This document shows, in pieces, positions 9,422 to 17,673 of a stretch of 21,193 nt of DNA. A model generated the notes under the pieces. It did no database searches and was not told the origin of the DNA. It was given only the letters and a program-made list of their open reading frames with translations. Within the stretch, counting starts at the first letter, position 1; each line of letters starts with the position of its first letter. The stretch is from Chara braunii (Eukaryota; Streptophyta; Charophyceae; Charales; Characeae), in assembly GCA_003427395.1 (NCBI GenBank), contig BFEA01000029.1, positions 207,840-229,032 of the forward strand. The letters are read 5' to 3'. A program made the translations under genes and the position numbers.

Positions 9422-9468
9422 GTAAGCCATCAGGTATTCCTGGCATTGCATGCTTCTTATCTTCGCAA

Positions 9469-9469
9469 G

Positions 9470-9501
<32 letters not shown>

Positions 9502-9513
9502 TTTCCCTCGCCC

Positions 9514-9600
<87 letters not shown>
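9469..9600. repeat. Compound microsatellite (A)n, (TC)n, (AC)n
   Basis: An A tract at about 9470-9498, a TC run at 9517-9545, then an AC run to about 9600. Open frames through it, such as Thr-His repeats, are artefacts. Confidence 0.95.
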
Positions 9601-9601
<1 letters not shown>

Positions 9602-9712
9602 GTGTGACAAGGTTGGTGTGAGTAAAGTCGACCACTGTTCTCTCTCAAGGATGGGTATCGCTAACTCTGGGCGATGTGGTGAGTCCTTATCCATCAGTCT
9701 GTCAAATGCATC

Positions 9713-9787
9713 CTGGACAGACTGTCTGTCCAGGTTCAACTTCCTCCTGATGAGTCGGTGAAAGTCCCGACGAAACAGTCTGTTCGG
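9713..9787 (+). ncRNA. Hammerhead ribozyme-like motif (type III topology)
   Basis: The conserved core is present: CTGATGA at 9747-9753, a stem II of five Watson-Crick pairs (GTCGG 9754-9758 with CCGAC 9767-9771, 8-nt loop), then GAA plus A at 9772-9775. Stem III pairs 9775-9787 with 9725-9713, 13 continuous pairs including two G-U wobbles. It ends at a GTC triplet (9724-9726), the classic cleavage site, placing the predicted cut between 9726 and 9727. The weak point is stem I (9727-9746): only AGG/CCT (9732-9734 with 9743-9745) can pair. A rival hairpin, CCTGGACAG with CTGTCCAGG (9712-9734), would compete with stem III. It may therefore be a decayed or conditionally folding ribozyme. Confidence 0.5.
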
Positions 9788-9824
9788 CACAGTCATGCTT
9801 TTTTTGAGTGTATAGCGAATAGGA

Positions 9825-9849
9825 CAACACACACATCATCACACCCACC

Positions 9850-9946
<97 letters not shown>

Positions 9947-10045
9947 TCGCACACACACATGCACACGTACATGCACGTACACAGAGACAGACATAGACAG
10001 ACGGACTTAAGTAATCACCCGCACACAGACACACACATGTTCAGG
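9825..10045. repeat. (CA)n-rich tract with (ACCC)n segment
   Basis: CACACA runs broken by CTA, TTCG and ATG variants, with ACCC repeats at 9841-9860; densest up to about 9960. Confidence 0.95.
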
Positions 10046-10054
10046 CAAACCTTC

Positions 10055-10149
10055 TCTGTGTGTCTATGCCTCTGTGCCTGTCTAAAGAAGAGGTTTTCCG
10101 TAAAGCAGACCAGATACACAGTGTAGGCACAGAGGCATAGACACACAGA
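10055..10149. repeat. Perfect 25-bp inverted repeat with 45-bp spacer
   Basis: TCTGTGTGTCTATGCCTCTG and five more bases (10055-10079) are exactly complementary to 10125-10149. Transcribed, it would give a long perfect hairpin. It lies beside the CA tract but its arms are not simple repeats throughout. Confidence 0.85.
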
Positions 10150-10462
10150 TAAGACGGTACTTGGAGGCGTGAAGCGCGACCACGAACACGTGCAAAGCGA
10201 AAGGGGTTGCAAATCTCGTAGATGATGCTGTCTGCATAAGGGTTTGTTTGCAAAGTTTGGGTAACTTAAAGTTTGGATCGGCTCCGCCACTGCTTCTTAC
10301 ACTGTGGTTCTCACACTCGTTCACTGGGAAATTTTCTTACGGTCGAATCGGGTCGATTCCTTGGAGTTTTTTTTTGTTTTTGTTTTTTTTTGTACTTGGA
10401 GTTTTAAACACCAACGAAATCAAGGTTTGAAGCCTTTTTGAAGGCCTAACGATTTTATTATC

Positions 10463-10463
<1 letters not shown>

Positions 10464-10501
<38 letters not shown>

Positions 10502-10521
10502 TTATATTATTATTATTATTT
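10464..10521. repeat. (TTA)n microsatellite
   Basis: A run of ATT triplets with one TATATT interruption, followed by AT-rich sequence. Confidence 0.95.
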
Positions 10522-10935
10522 TTAAATTTAAATATATTTTGATGAGGAATTCACCTCAATTCAATTATTATAAATTTGAGTCAACCATGATCATATTCTC
10601 AAATTTTAAAATGGTCTTGGAGCGATGTAATTGAAGTGTACATGGCACTCGTCTAAAAAACGAGAACGCCGAAAAAAAAGAAAAGCGGAAAACGCCCAAT
10701 GACATGGAAAGAAAAGGAAAATGACCTCCCCCCCCAACCCCCTACCCAACCCACAAAAAAAAAAAAAGAAAAGGATCTGATCGAGTGGTCGTCTAAAACC
10801 GACCATCTGAATTATCTGATCCATTGGTCAGACTTAAAAAAAAAGGGAGAAAAAAGAAGAAGAAGAAGAAAAAGAAGGCAGAAAAAGAACTTTAAGGCAG
10901 AAAATAACAAAACTCGGAGTACAATACCAACAAAA

Positions 10936-11051
10936 ATTCGTTCTTTTCTATTTCGTGGTACCCCAACAAAATTCTTGTTATTATTTTCGGAGAGTTTTCG
11001 TTCCGCAAATATTCGTTCTTTTCTATTTCGTGGTACCCCAACAAAAATTCT
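10936..11051 (+). repeat. Two 40-bp direct repeats, period 75
   Basis: ATTCGTTCTTTTCTATTTCG and the following GTGGTACCCCAACAAAA occur at 10936 and again at 11011, nearly identical. Confidence 0.85.
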
Positions 11052-11109
11052 GAGAAGGTCATGCTATACGAAAAGAACTAAGGGGATGGCTATACAGCCT
11101 CGTTTCTTC

Positions 11110-11645
11110 CATCACTGAAAGCAAAAAAAGAAGAAAAAAGAAAAAAAAAAAANAAAAAAAAAAGAAAGACAATATAACGAAAAGCATGCCCCTCTCCCCT
11201 CCCCTCAGAAGCAACAGAAGCAATATATTGTTTTTTTTTGTTTTTTGTTTTTTTTTCCCGTCATCCGTGACACGCACAAGCGAATCACAAACCAGAGCAC
11301 AGAGACACACATGGACTTATCACACGTACGTCACAAAATCCAATGGCATGCCCCCTCTCCTCTTTCCTTCCCCAAAAAAGCAAAATTGAGAGAAAAAAAA
11401 AAAAAAGGGTGATGAAAATTGGTAGTTGGAAAAAAAAGGTAAGACAACAGTGCCGACAATTGGTAGAACTCCTCAGAGGGGGAGAGGGGGGGGGGTTGAC
11501 TTTTCGGTCAAGAGTCAACGGTATTGTGTGCATCTCTTTTCTTGGGGGGGGGAGGGGGAGGGGGGGGGCCATCGAGCAGAGCAGCGATGGGAAACAGGTC
11601 TTCTCGCTCATGGTTAGCTTTTTTTTTTTTTTTTTTTTTTGGTTG
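11110..11645. other. Homopolymer-rich stretch without genes
   Basis: A tracts at about 11122-11164 (with N at 11153), T tracts at 11230-11256, G runs at about 11478-11497 and 11544-11569, and a long T tract at about 11620-11640. No coding feature seen. Confidence 0.7.
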
Positions 11646-11713
11646 GGTAGCTTGAGCTTAGATCTGCGTAAATAGGGTATGCCCCCTAAGAGTCAGGTAC
11701 AGACAGTGTCGCA

Positions 11714-11964
11714 TGCCTTCTCTTTCAATCACCCTTCCTCCTCGTTCCCTCCCTCCCTTCTTCTTCCTCGTCCTTTCTCTTCCCCTTCTCCTTCTTCCTC
11801 CTGCTCCCCCTCCCCCTCCCCCTCCTCTTTCGCTTGCTCCTCCTTCATCCCCTCCTTCCTCCTCTCTTTCCCGTCTCCCTCTCCTTCTCCTCTTTTTCTT
11901 GTCTTCTTCTTCTCTGTTCTCTCTTCTTCTTCTCCCTCGTCCCGTTCCTCCTCCTCCTCCTCCT
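11714..11964. repeat. Long pyrimidine/purine strand-asymmetric tract
   Basis: About 250 bp almost entirely C and T on the + strand (A and G on the other), mostly TCC and TTC steps. Such mirror-like tracts can form triplex H-DNA. Ser/Pro- or Glu/Arg-rich open frames here are composition artefacts. Confidence 0.8.
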
Positions 11965-12063
11965 GGAACAGGCTCAAAGTGTACTTCACATAGATCTTGC
12001 GCAGCCTTGACTAAGAATCCGTGCTTGGCGCTGCCTGAGAACTGTGGCCATGTAATTTGCCAG

Positions 12064-12400
12064 TCTAGTCTGGTCTGGTCTGGTCTGGGCATAACATTTC
12101 AAATTGCCTGGTTATTAATTGCGCACTGTGGTCTGGTCTGGTCTGGTGTGGTCTGGTCTGGCCTAGACTGGGCATAAGTCGGTACTAGGAGGGCAGGCTA
12201 CCTTCTTCCCGGTATACAACGTACGCCGGTCATTATAGCTGTATTTGGAGTATCTTTCAGTCTAAATACAGCTATTATAATGACCGTCCGTTTTTTTTCG
12301 GGTAAAGAAGGTAGGTTGTAGCAGGTCCCTTATTGCACTGTACTGGTCTGTTCAGCTGACTCTGGTCTTGTGACTCTGGCCTGGTCTGGTCTGGTCTGGT
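12064..12400. repeat. TCTGG pentanucleotide repeats in three blocks
   Basis: TCTGG arrays lie at 12064-12088, 12129-12162 and 12361-12400. The first two end in similar CTGGGCATAA sequence. The MITE at 12201-12311 sits between blocks two and three. Confidence 0.85.
12201..12311. mobile_element. Foldback MITE with TA target duplication, copy 1 (111 bp)
   Basis: CCTTCTTCCC at the left pairs with the AAAGAAGG end at the right, and the inner part (CATTATAGCTGTATTT with AAATACAGCTATTATAATG) makes the whole element a hairpin. It is flanked by TA at 12199-12200 and 12312-12313. TA duplication suggests mobilisation by a Tc1/mariner-type transposase (Stowaway-like). A second copy lies at 17883-17995. 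Confidence 0.75.
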
Positions 12401-12642
12401 CACTAATCTTTTTGGTGATCTATTATTTGATGATGATTTGCAGGCGATGTCCAAGTTCTCAGACTGGATTCCCCCTTGGAGCTGCGGAACAGACTGGAAG
12501 TGCTAACATCAACCACACAGTGTAACACTGTGTCTTCAAGTACCCCTGCACCTGTGGGAGCTGAACTCTGCCATCATGATCATCCTAGCTGCATTCTTGC
12601 GTCTGCTGCTGCCGTCCAAAGACTGGTGAGCCCCTCTTTAAG

Positions 12643-12680
12643 GATGATGATGATGATGACGATGATGATGATGATGATGG
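12643..12680. repeat. (GAT)n microsatellite
   Basis: Run of GAT triplets with one GAC. Confidence 0.95.
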
Positions 12681-12714
12681 ACGAAGAAAAAGAAGGAGAA
12701 GTTTAGAAAGTGTT

Positions 12715-12826
12715 GCCAAGAAGAAGAAGAAGAAGAAGAAGAAGAAGAGAGGCCAAGAAGAAGAAGAAGAAGAAGAAGAAGAAGAAGAGAGGCCAAGAAG
12801 AAGAAGAAGAAGAAGAAGAAGAAGAA
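12715..12826. repeat. Higher-order (GAA)n repeat, three units
   Basis: Three blocks of GAA triplets each start with GCCAAG (12715, 12752, 12792) and the first two end in AGAGAG, giving units of 37 and 40 bp. This is followed by a short (TTGAA)n run. Confidence 0.85.
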
Positions 12827-12938
12827 TTGAATTGAATTGAAGACAGGAAACGAAATAGTGAGACCAAATGCATCCATCATGCATCAGAAAACAATAAGGG
12901 GCTCAGTTCTGGATGATGACGTTTTGAGCTTGTCCGTG

Positions 12939-12961
12939 CCCCCCCCCCCCCCCCCCCCCCC
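12939..12961. repeat. Poly(C) tract of 23
   Basis: Uninterrupted C run, followed by CTCCCTCC. Its length is likely unreliable in a short-read assembly. Confidence 0.95.
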
Positions 12962-13550
12962 TCCCTCCCTCCTCAACCCCTTTTGAAGCAAAGTCTACAG
13001 GCAATAAGTGGGGAAATGAAAATACAATTTGGTGTGATAGTAATGGGGTTGTATTTGATGGGGTTTGCTATGCGAACTCTGGACTCTTTGGAGAAATTTC
13101 AAGCCCCAGGATTTTGGGGCATGAATGATGAATCCCATGATAAATCACCACGATCGGGTGGGCTCTGTTACCCTCTCTCTCTCTCTTTATTCAACCCCTT
13201 TCTTTTTTTTTTCCCCTTTTTTGTCTTTTTTAATTATTATTATTATTATTTTTTTTTTCCCTCTCTCTTTCTGTTAATAAAAAAATACCATTTCAGATCG
13301 ACTAGGGATCATGGCTCATTGCAAAGGAATTGACGGGGTACACATTCACCCTTCCATCCTACAAATTTTAATTGTATTTAAAATTTAAATTTGATAAAGC
13401 CTAAAGTTTGGAGCGCTTACAATTTTGTCTTTTCTTCCCCATCGAGTGGCATTGACCCCAATATTTAAAGGTAGTCACACCCTCCTTAGAAGTCCTTTAA
13501 TTTTTACTTTTCAACTATCACCGTCACGGTGACGGCGTGAGCAGAGCAGA
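12962..13550. other. AT-rich stretch without recognisable genes
   Basis: Contains T tracts and a short (TTA)n near 13230, plus a small palindrome CACCGTCACGGTG at about 13520. An open frame at 12983-13333 is not convincing. Confidence 0.5.
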
Positions 13551-13561
13551 AGTAATTCCCA

Positions 13562-13734
13562 GGGGTGAGGTCCCATTAGCAATGAGGATTGGATTAAGCA
13601 CTTGAATCTGGATGTGTTTGAAGGAGACGTTCAGAAATTTAGAGCAGTTCAATCTCGATTTTATGCACCTTTCCACAAACACGTCCAGATTCAGGCGTTC
13701 AGTCCAATCCACTTTGCTAGTGGGACCTCGCCCC
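13562..13734. mobile_element. Foldback inverted-repeat element (173 bp), same ends as 6791-7892
   Basis: The left arm starts GGGGTGAGGTCCCATTAGCA (13562); the right arm ends CTAGTGGGACCTCGCCCC (13734). The arms are about 59 bp each and roughly 80% complementary by eye, sharing GATTGGA and TGAATCTGGA blocks. No clear target duplication was seen. The same terminal sequence bounds the larger element at 6791-7892. Confidence 0.7.
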
Positions 13735-14099
13735 AGGACTCGGCAGAGCGTGCAAAGCTGCAGTCACTGTGGTGCACTTGCAGTAACTAACCAAAAAGTT
13801 ACATCCGTATTGGTTTTTTTTTTTTTTTTCAACATCATCCGTAAATTAAACCACCAGTACAGTAACTTCCAAATGTCTCTTTCTCCGACCCGGATTTTTT
13901 TTTAATTATTTTTTTAATTAACAGTACTTTCATATTTAATTTACTCACTTCAAAAAAACGACCTGAGAGGGTTGGGGACCTGGAGGAGCGGCCGAAACGG
14001 GCGGGTAGCGTAGCGCTCCGGCTCGGACTGTCGTCGTCGCTGTTGACGGCGCTGCCCAGCCACCTCCTCCCTCGTCAAGAAGGAGAGTGGGAGTCGGCC

Positions 14100-14156
14100 A
14101 TGCCCGCTTCTACAACAGAGGCGTTTGGCGCTGGTTGCATGGGTAGTCCTGTAGAG
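14100..14156 (+). pseudogene. Possible LINE-B ORF1 start fragment
   Basis: An ATG at 14100 after a GC-rich leader opens 18 codons before a TAG at 14154-14156. It is placed where ORF1 should start and lies just before the sense of the sequence seems to flip, so it may be the ORF1 N-terminus cut off by an inversion. Very short; inference only. Confidence 0.2.
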
Positions 14157-14364
14157 TAGAGTAGGGTAGGTTATTTCCCCATTCTGACGTATTAGTCGGA
14201 ACGGAGAAAATATTCGCTCCTTCAAACTTCACCCTCCCTCGCTCTGCATCTGAGCCAAATAGTCTTCTCACGAACCACCCGTCTTCGTATGCCCTAATCA
14301 TCGGGGAAAGATCCTCTATGTTGAGTTCGGCTGCCACCAAGTCACCAGAAAACGAAGAGATCAT
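14110..14364 (-). pseudogene. Inverted segment, possibly LINE-B ORF1 middle
   Basis: The minus strand has an 84-codon open frame with protein-like composition, including GDLVAAELNIEDLSPM, GWFVRRLFG and VKFEGANIF. It is flanked by + strand pieces of the same LINE, so I interpret it as a flipped part of ORF1. No family motif proves this. The frame ends at a stop near 14110 where the + strand fragment from 14100 overlaps. Alternative: an unrelated fragment captured by the LINE. Confidence 0.35.
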
Positions 14365-14478
14365 CGGAGATGCTAATCTGAATCAGGTTGGGGATCGGAG
14401 ACGTGATGGAGAGCATATACATTACGCAGGAGTCAAGCAGAGAAGGTGCAGAGAAGATTGGTACCCATCCTTTGTACA

Positions 14479-15033
14479 ATGGCGAATGACGGTGTATATT
14501 TTCTGGCCTTGGCGCGACCAGACGGCTCACCAGTGTTGTTGTCGGTAGATGTGGACCACTCCCCTACGCCATTGGAAATCGTCGAATTCACAAAGTCTCT
14601 GTATGGCCAGCACGTACCCATCCGGTTGATCCCGCGGTCTTCGATGGTGAATTTAATAGTGGAATCGGGCGATCGTTTTTATAAGCTCTACTTTTCGTTA
14701 TTAGACGGCCGAGTTCCTCCGGAGCTGGCGAACTCTCTGACGCAAGTGGGCATGAGATGGGTACACATGTCCAAGTTGTCAGATCAGCACATGGAGGAAC
14801 CGGAGCTCATCAAGATCTTACCTGACATCTCAGCTCTCGTCTTGAGGAATGTCAACGAGAAATTGCAGGCGGAAGGAAGTTTACTTTCCCCTTTCCTGGC
14901 AAAAGCACTCACAGCCGCTTCGAACTCTTCTCGTGGCAGTACGCGTGACAGGTCCAAATCCTCTCGCAAGTCCAGGGACTCTAGAGCAACAGGGGCAGAC
15001 AGAGTGATCCAACAGCACGCTGGCCAACAGTAG
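14479..15033 (+). CDS. LINE-B ORF1 C-terminal part (about 184 codons)
   Basis: The frame is open from 14407 to a TAG at 15031-15033, with a good ATG at 14479 (MANDGVYFLALARPDG). The product has a mixed globular N-terminal part and a basic Ser/Arg/Lys tail (RSKSSRKSRDSR). LINE ORF1 proteins bind element RNA, and a basic tail would fit, but no RRM or CCHC motif is visible. It sits 43 nt before the ATG of the endonuclease ORF, in a different frame, as expected for ORF1-ORF2 order. Just upstream another frame reads MESIYITQESS, so the true ORF1 probably extends upstream with a frameshift near 14475. Confidence 0.5.
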   Translation: MANDGVYFLALARPDGSPVLLSVDVDHSPTPLEIVEFTKSLYGQHVPIRLIPRSSMVNLIVESGDRFYKLYFSLLDGRVPPELANSLTQVGMRWVHMSKLSDQHMEEPELIKILPDISALVLRNVNEKLQAEGSLLSPFLAKALTAASNSSRGSTRDRSKSSRKSRDSRATGADRVIQQHAGQQ

Positions 15034-15076
15034 ACTCAGACCCGTATCCAAGAACTAGCGGGAACAGACGCAAACA

Positions 15077-15190
15077 ATGGACAGACTTAAGTTGGCCTCT
15101 TGGAACATCAGAGGGTTGGGGAACACGAACAGTAGATGCAAGAGACGGGGTCTGAAGTCCTGGGTGCATGAGTGGAACAGAAACTGTGTT
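15077..15190 (+). pseudogene. LINE-B ORF2 start: APE-type endonuclease N-terminus
   Basis: ATG at 15077 begins MDRLKLASWNIRGLGNTNSR, the classic N-terminus of L1 APE endonucleases (WNIRGLG, with the catalytic Asn). The frame stays recognisable to NCVV at about 15190, then loses similarity; the open frame formally ends at TAG 15254-15256. The expected continuation (the catalytic Glu region and onward) is found on the opposite strand at about 15190-15590. The endonuclease nicks target DNA to prime reverse transcription. Confidence 0.75.
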
Positions 15191-15590
15191 GTTACTAACA
15201 GTCACCAAATCCGGGCGGAGGGCAGCATCCAAGGACCTGTTCCAATCTCCCGCTAGTATCACATTATCTACTTTCGGGATATTGGAAATCGGGTTTCTGA
15301 AAAAACTCTCTCTTTCCCTCGAATCTGTGGGTGCATATACTGTCATTAGGAGCCATTCGTCTGTTCCCACTTCCACCCGCATCCACGCCTAGCAACCCCA
15401 AATGTCCGCCTCTTTGTCAATTACTCGAGCTTGGAGGTAGAATTCACCATTAACATCTTGCACCCCAAGCTTTCACAATTGCAAGCTATGATTCGTCATG
15501 TACAAACATGAATTCAAACCCGAAAAACCACTTAATTTTTTCCACTTTCAGAATGTTCATCAGTGAATATTCATCTATGTGACAACCACT
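15190..15590 (-). pseudogene. LINE-B endonuclease middle part, inverted
   Basis: Read on the minus strand from about 15585 down to 15190, the translation gives HIDEYSL (just after where the catalytic Glu belongs), then KWFFGFEF, then LQARVIDKEADIW, MTVYAPTDSRERESFF, and ILAGDWNRSLD. YAPTD and GDWN are the conserved APE endonuclease motifs, the latter holding catalytic Asp and Asn. A frameshift and stops occur at about 15390-15470. The beginning of this segment joins in sequence with the end of the 15077-15190 fragment, so it is a flipped internal piece of one gene. Confidence 0.75.
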
Positions 15591-16052
15591 TGTGAAGGGA
15601 CCTGGTACTGTGCAGAAAGTGAAGAATCGGGAGAGGTGTGGAAGCTGTTAGAAGTCTTACCTAGTGGCTTCAGGAGAGTTCAGAAATGGCGGTGCCAGAA
15701 ACACTCAAATGAACTATCCTGCAACAGTGAATCGGTCATCAGAACCTGGGACAACCCCCCACAAGCAAGGGTGTTAGACCATAGAAGCTCACAGAGAGCA
15801 AGGGCTAAGTGGGTGTGGGTGGGCCATGTCCCGCTAAAGAAACCGCGAATTGATCCGGCGGCATGGAGCTGGACAACGAGCGAAGCAAGGTGTCCTCAAC
15901 TACGACTGGCGGAGTACTCGGTGGCGAAAGGCTACAGCCTGAGATGGAAGAAGGGCAACACAAGGTCCCCCGCAGAAGTGGCCATTAGCAGATGGCAGGC
16001 TGTTTTTTCTGAAGACTTATCGAAAGCGAAGTCTTCCTTCCATGACCTGTGA
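15579..16052 (+). pseudogene. LINE-B ORF2 connecting region before zf-RVT
   Basis: Frame 3 is open from about 15579 to a TGA at 16050-16052. It contains GTWYCAESEESGEVWKL, which resembles the GTWLF...VGRVL stretch of LINE-A at about 5040-5090. It therefore corresponds to the region between RT and zinc knuckle. The RT domain, expected between the endonuclease and this point, is missing. The end overlaps the next open frame. Confidence 0.5.
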
Positions 16053-16801
16053 AAATGCTGTCCTTTTTCCCAAATGACAAACAAGTCTCAATTCTGTGGC
16101 AGATATCCCTAATGGTGACGCCTTCAGCGGTCTGGCTTACAAGCAGAGGGATGCGGGTTGAACTCAAGTGCTCCCGCTGCAGTTGGCTTTTTGAATCTAC
16201 AAGGCATCTTTGGTGGGAATGCCCTGCCTCACGAAGAATTTGGAAATGGTGGAAGTACCATTGGCAACGTTTTGGCGACCCAACGGTCGACTGGGAGGAG
16301 AAGTCACGGTGGGTGTTGTTTGGCTTCCTCCCGGAAGGCACTCACAGGAACCATGGCTGGGCTTACATTGCCCAGGTGGTGAGAGGATTGCTGTGTGAAA
16401 TTATATGGAAAGACAGAAACAGGGCAAGATTAAAAAAAAGGCCGTTTTCAGATCTGGAGGTTAAAAAGGCGGCAAGACAGGGCTTGAGGCAAACAATCAA
16501 TGTTGACTGGAGGAAGAGAGAAAAAGCAGGGAAAGGGACTGCAGTGGTTTTTGGACACCTGGGCAGACAGACATCAGTTGGCAGGGGTTCACAGGACAAA
16601 GTGTCTGGTCCTCTCTCCCTGGGTAACGTAGTTGGGAGAGAGGGGGGGAGTGTAGTCTGCCGCAAACCTGTAGGCTGTGTTTGGAACTCGGTTGGTTTGC
16701 AAGTAGGGAGGGGAACCAGGGCACTCGGTTCCCCACAAGGACTTGAGTACGGCCGCAGGAGGCGACAACGTGGGTGGTGGGTGGTAGAGTGGCATTGGTG
16801 A
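16049..16801 (+). pseudogene. LINE-B ORF2 C-terminus with zf-RVT zinc knuckle
   Basis: Frame 2 is open to TGA at 16799-16801. It shows ILWQISLM, SAVWLTSRGM, then a C-x2-C-x8-H-x4-C knuckle (CSRC ... STRHLWWEC), followed by CPASRRIWKWW and VVRGLLCEIIWKDRNRARL. Spacing and flanking motifs match LINE-A (5514-6128). The last 60 or so residues are Gly/Arg-rich and less conserved-looking, so the true stop may once have been earlier. Confidence 0.8.
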
Positions 16802-17408
16802 CAGGGAACGCAAGTTCCAACCAGCCGAAGGTAGGTTGGTTGTGAGCCGTGAGTAGGCTCAGTAATAAATAAATAAGTAATAAATAAACAAATAAATATA
16901 ATAAGAAGTAGACTTAGTGGTTGTAGTTGTAGATATCGGGACTTTGTTGATTTAGTAGTACAGGTGGGTTGTACTTAGTCTCATTAAGGAAAGGAAGGTA
17001 GTAGAATTTACTGTTGTTCAATTGAGATAAGAAGCTGCGCAGAACATAGCCAGGAGATTTGGCTTGGATTACACTAAAATAGAGGCCACAATAGAAGTTT
17101 AGGTAGATGTGCTGGTAGCAGTGCGCCATTCAACGTCAAAAGCAAGGGCGAATTAACAGTGGTACTGGTACAGATCTGCAATAGGGAACCGGGACTGGTA
17201 CAGATATTGCTCTCAACTAGTTTCTGTACATAGAACTGTAGGTGCCTGGTACTGGTACAGATCTGCAATAGGGAACCGGGACTGGATAGTGATGAGTCCC
17301 ACAGGCAATTGCCTGTAAGCTAAGCTGGCTGATGCTGTCAAATAACCCGGATTGAATTGTGAGGTCCCTGACCTCTCCTTGTTGTTATAATGAACTGAAA
17401 AAANTTTC

Positions 17409-17412
<4 letters not shown>
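16802..17412 (+). other. LINE-B 3' untranslated region
   Basis: Contains an AATAAATA-rich stretch at 16862-16905, the 39-bp direct repeats at 17160-17285, and the conserved family tail at 17314-17375. Small open frames are not credible. Confidence 0.7.
17160..17285 (+). repeat. Two 39-bp direct repeats, period 87
   Basis: TGGTACTGGTACAGATCTGC and the next 19 bases occur identically at 17160-17198 and 17247-17285, inside the LINE-B 3' UTR. Confidence 0.9.
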
Positions 17413-17441
<29 letters not shown>

Positions 17442-17645
17442 GACCCGGATTTTTGCTGCGCGCCANTNNAAAATGAGCCGGCACGGGCCATTTCGTTTTT
17501 GTTTTTTTTTTCCGTTTTGCTTGGTCGAGCGGGCCATTTCGGTCCAGTAGGCCTTAGGTAGTAAGTAGCCCCGAAGATATGCGATGGTTTTGCGGCCACT
17601 CGTCGGAACGACATGGTTTGGAACAATTAATTACCGGGGCCATGT

Positions 17646-17673
17646 CCCACTTCTAGAGGTCCCACTTCTAGAG
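17646..17673 (+). repeat. Short tandem duplication
   Basis: GTCCCACTTCTAGAG is repeated twice head to tail. Confidence 0.85.

Larger units (their letters stand above)
13964..17440 (+). mobile_element. LINE-B: rearranged L1-type LINE with internal inversions and RT deletion
   Basis: Order on the + strand: GC-rich 5' region, inverted ORF1-like piece, ORF1 C-terminal part, endonuclease start, inverted endonuclease piece, zf-RVT region, 3' UTR, poly(A) at 17413-17440. The RT is absent. A candidate target duplication AAAAAAACGACC occurs at 13952-13963 and, merged with the poly(A), at 17434-17445. The break TC|AAAAAA fits L1 endonuclease preference. The 3' UTR matches LINE-A. Confidence 0.75.

Noticed and set aside
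9545-9832. Minus-strand frame with Arg/Leu/Asp-rich segment across 9650-9810
   Set aside because: It runs straight into the GT repeat and overlaps the hammerhead-like motif; no family was recognised, so it was not called as a gene.
9450-10126. Open frames rich in Thr-His or Cys-Val through CA/GT tracts
   Set aside because: They are translations of dinucleotide repeats and have no independent coding signal.
11714-12177. Ser/Pro-rich and Glu/Arg-rich long frames over the pyrimidine tract
   Set aside because: Base composition alone removes stop codons there; no domain seen.
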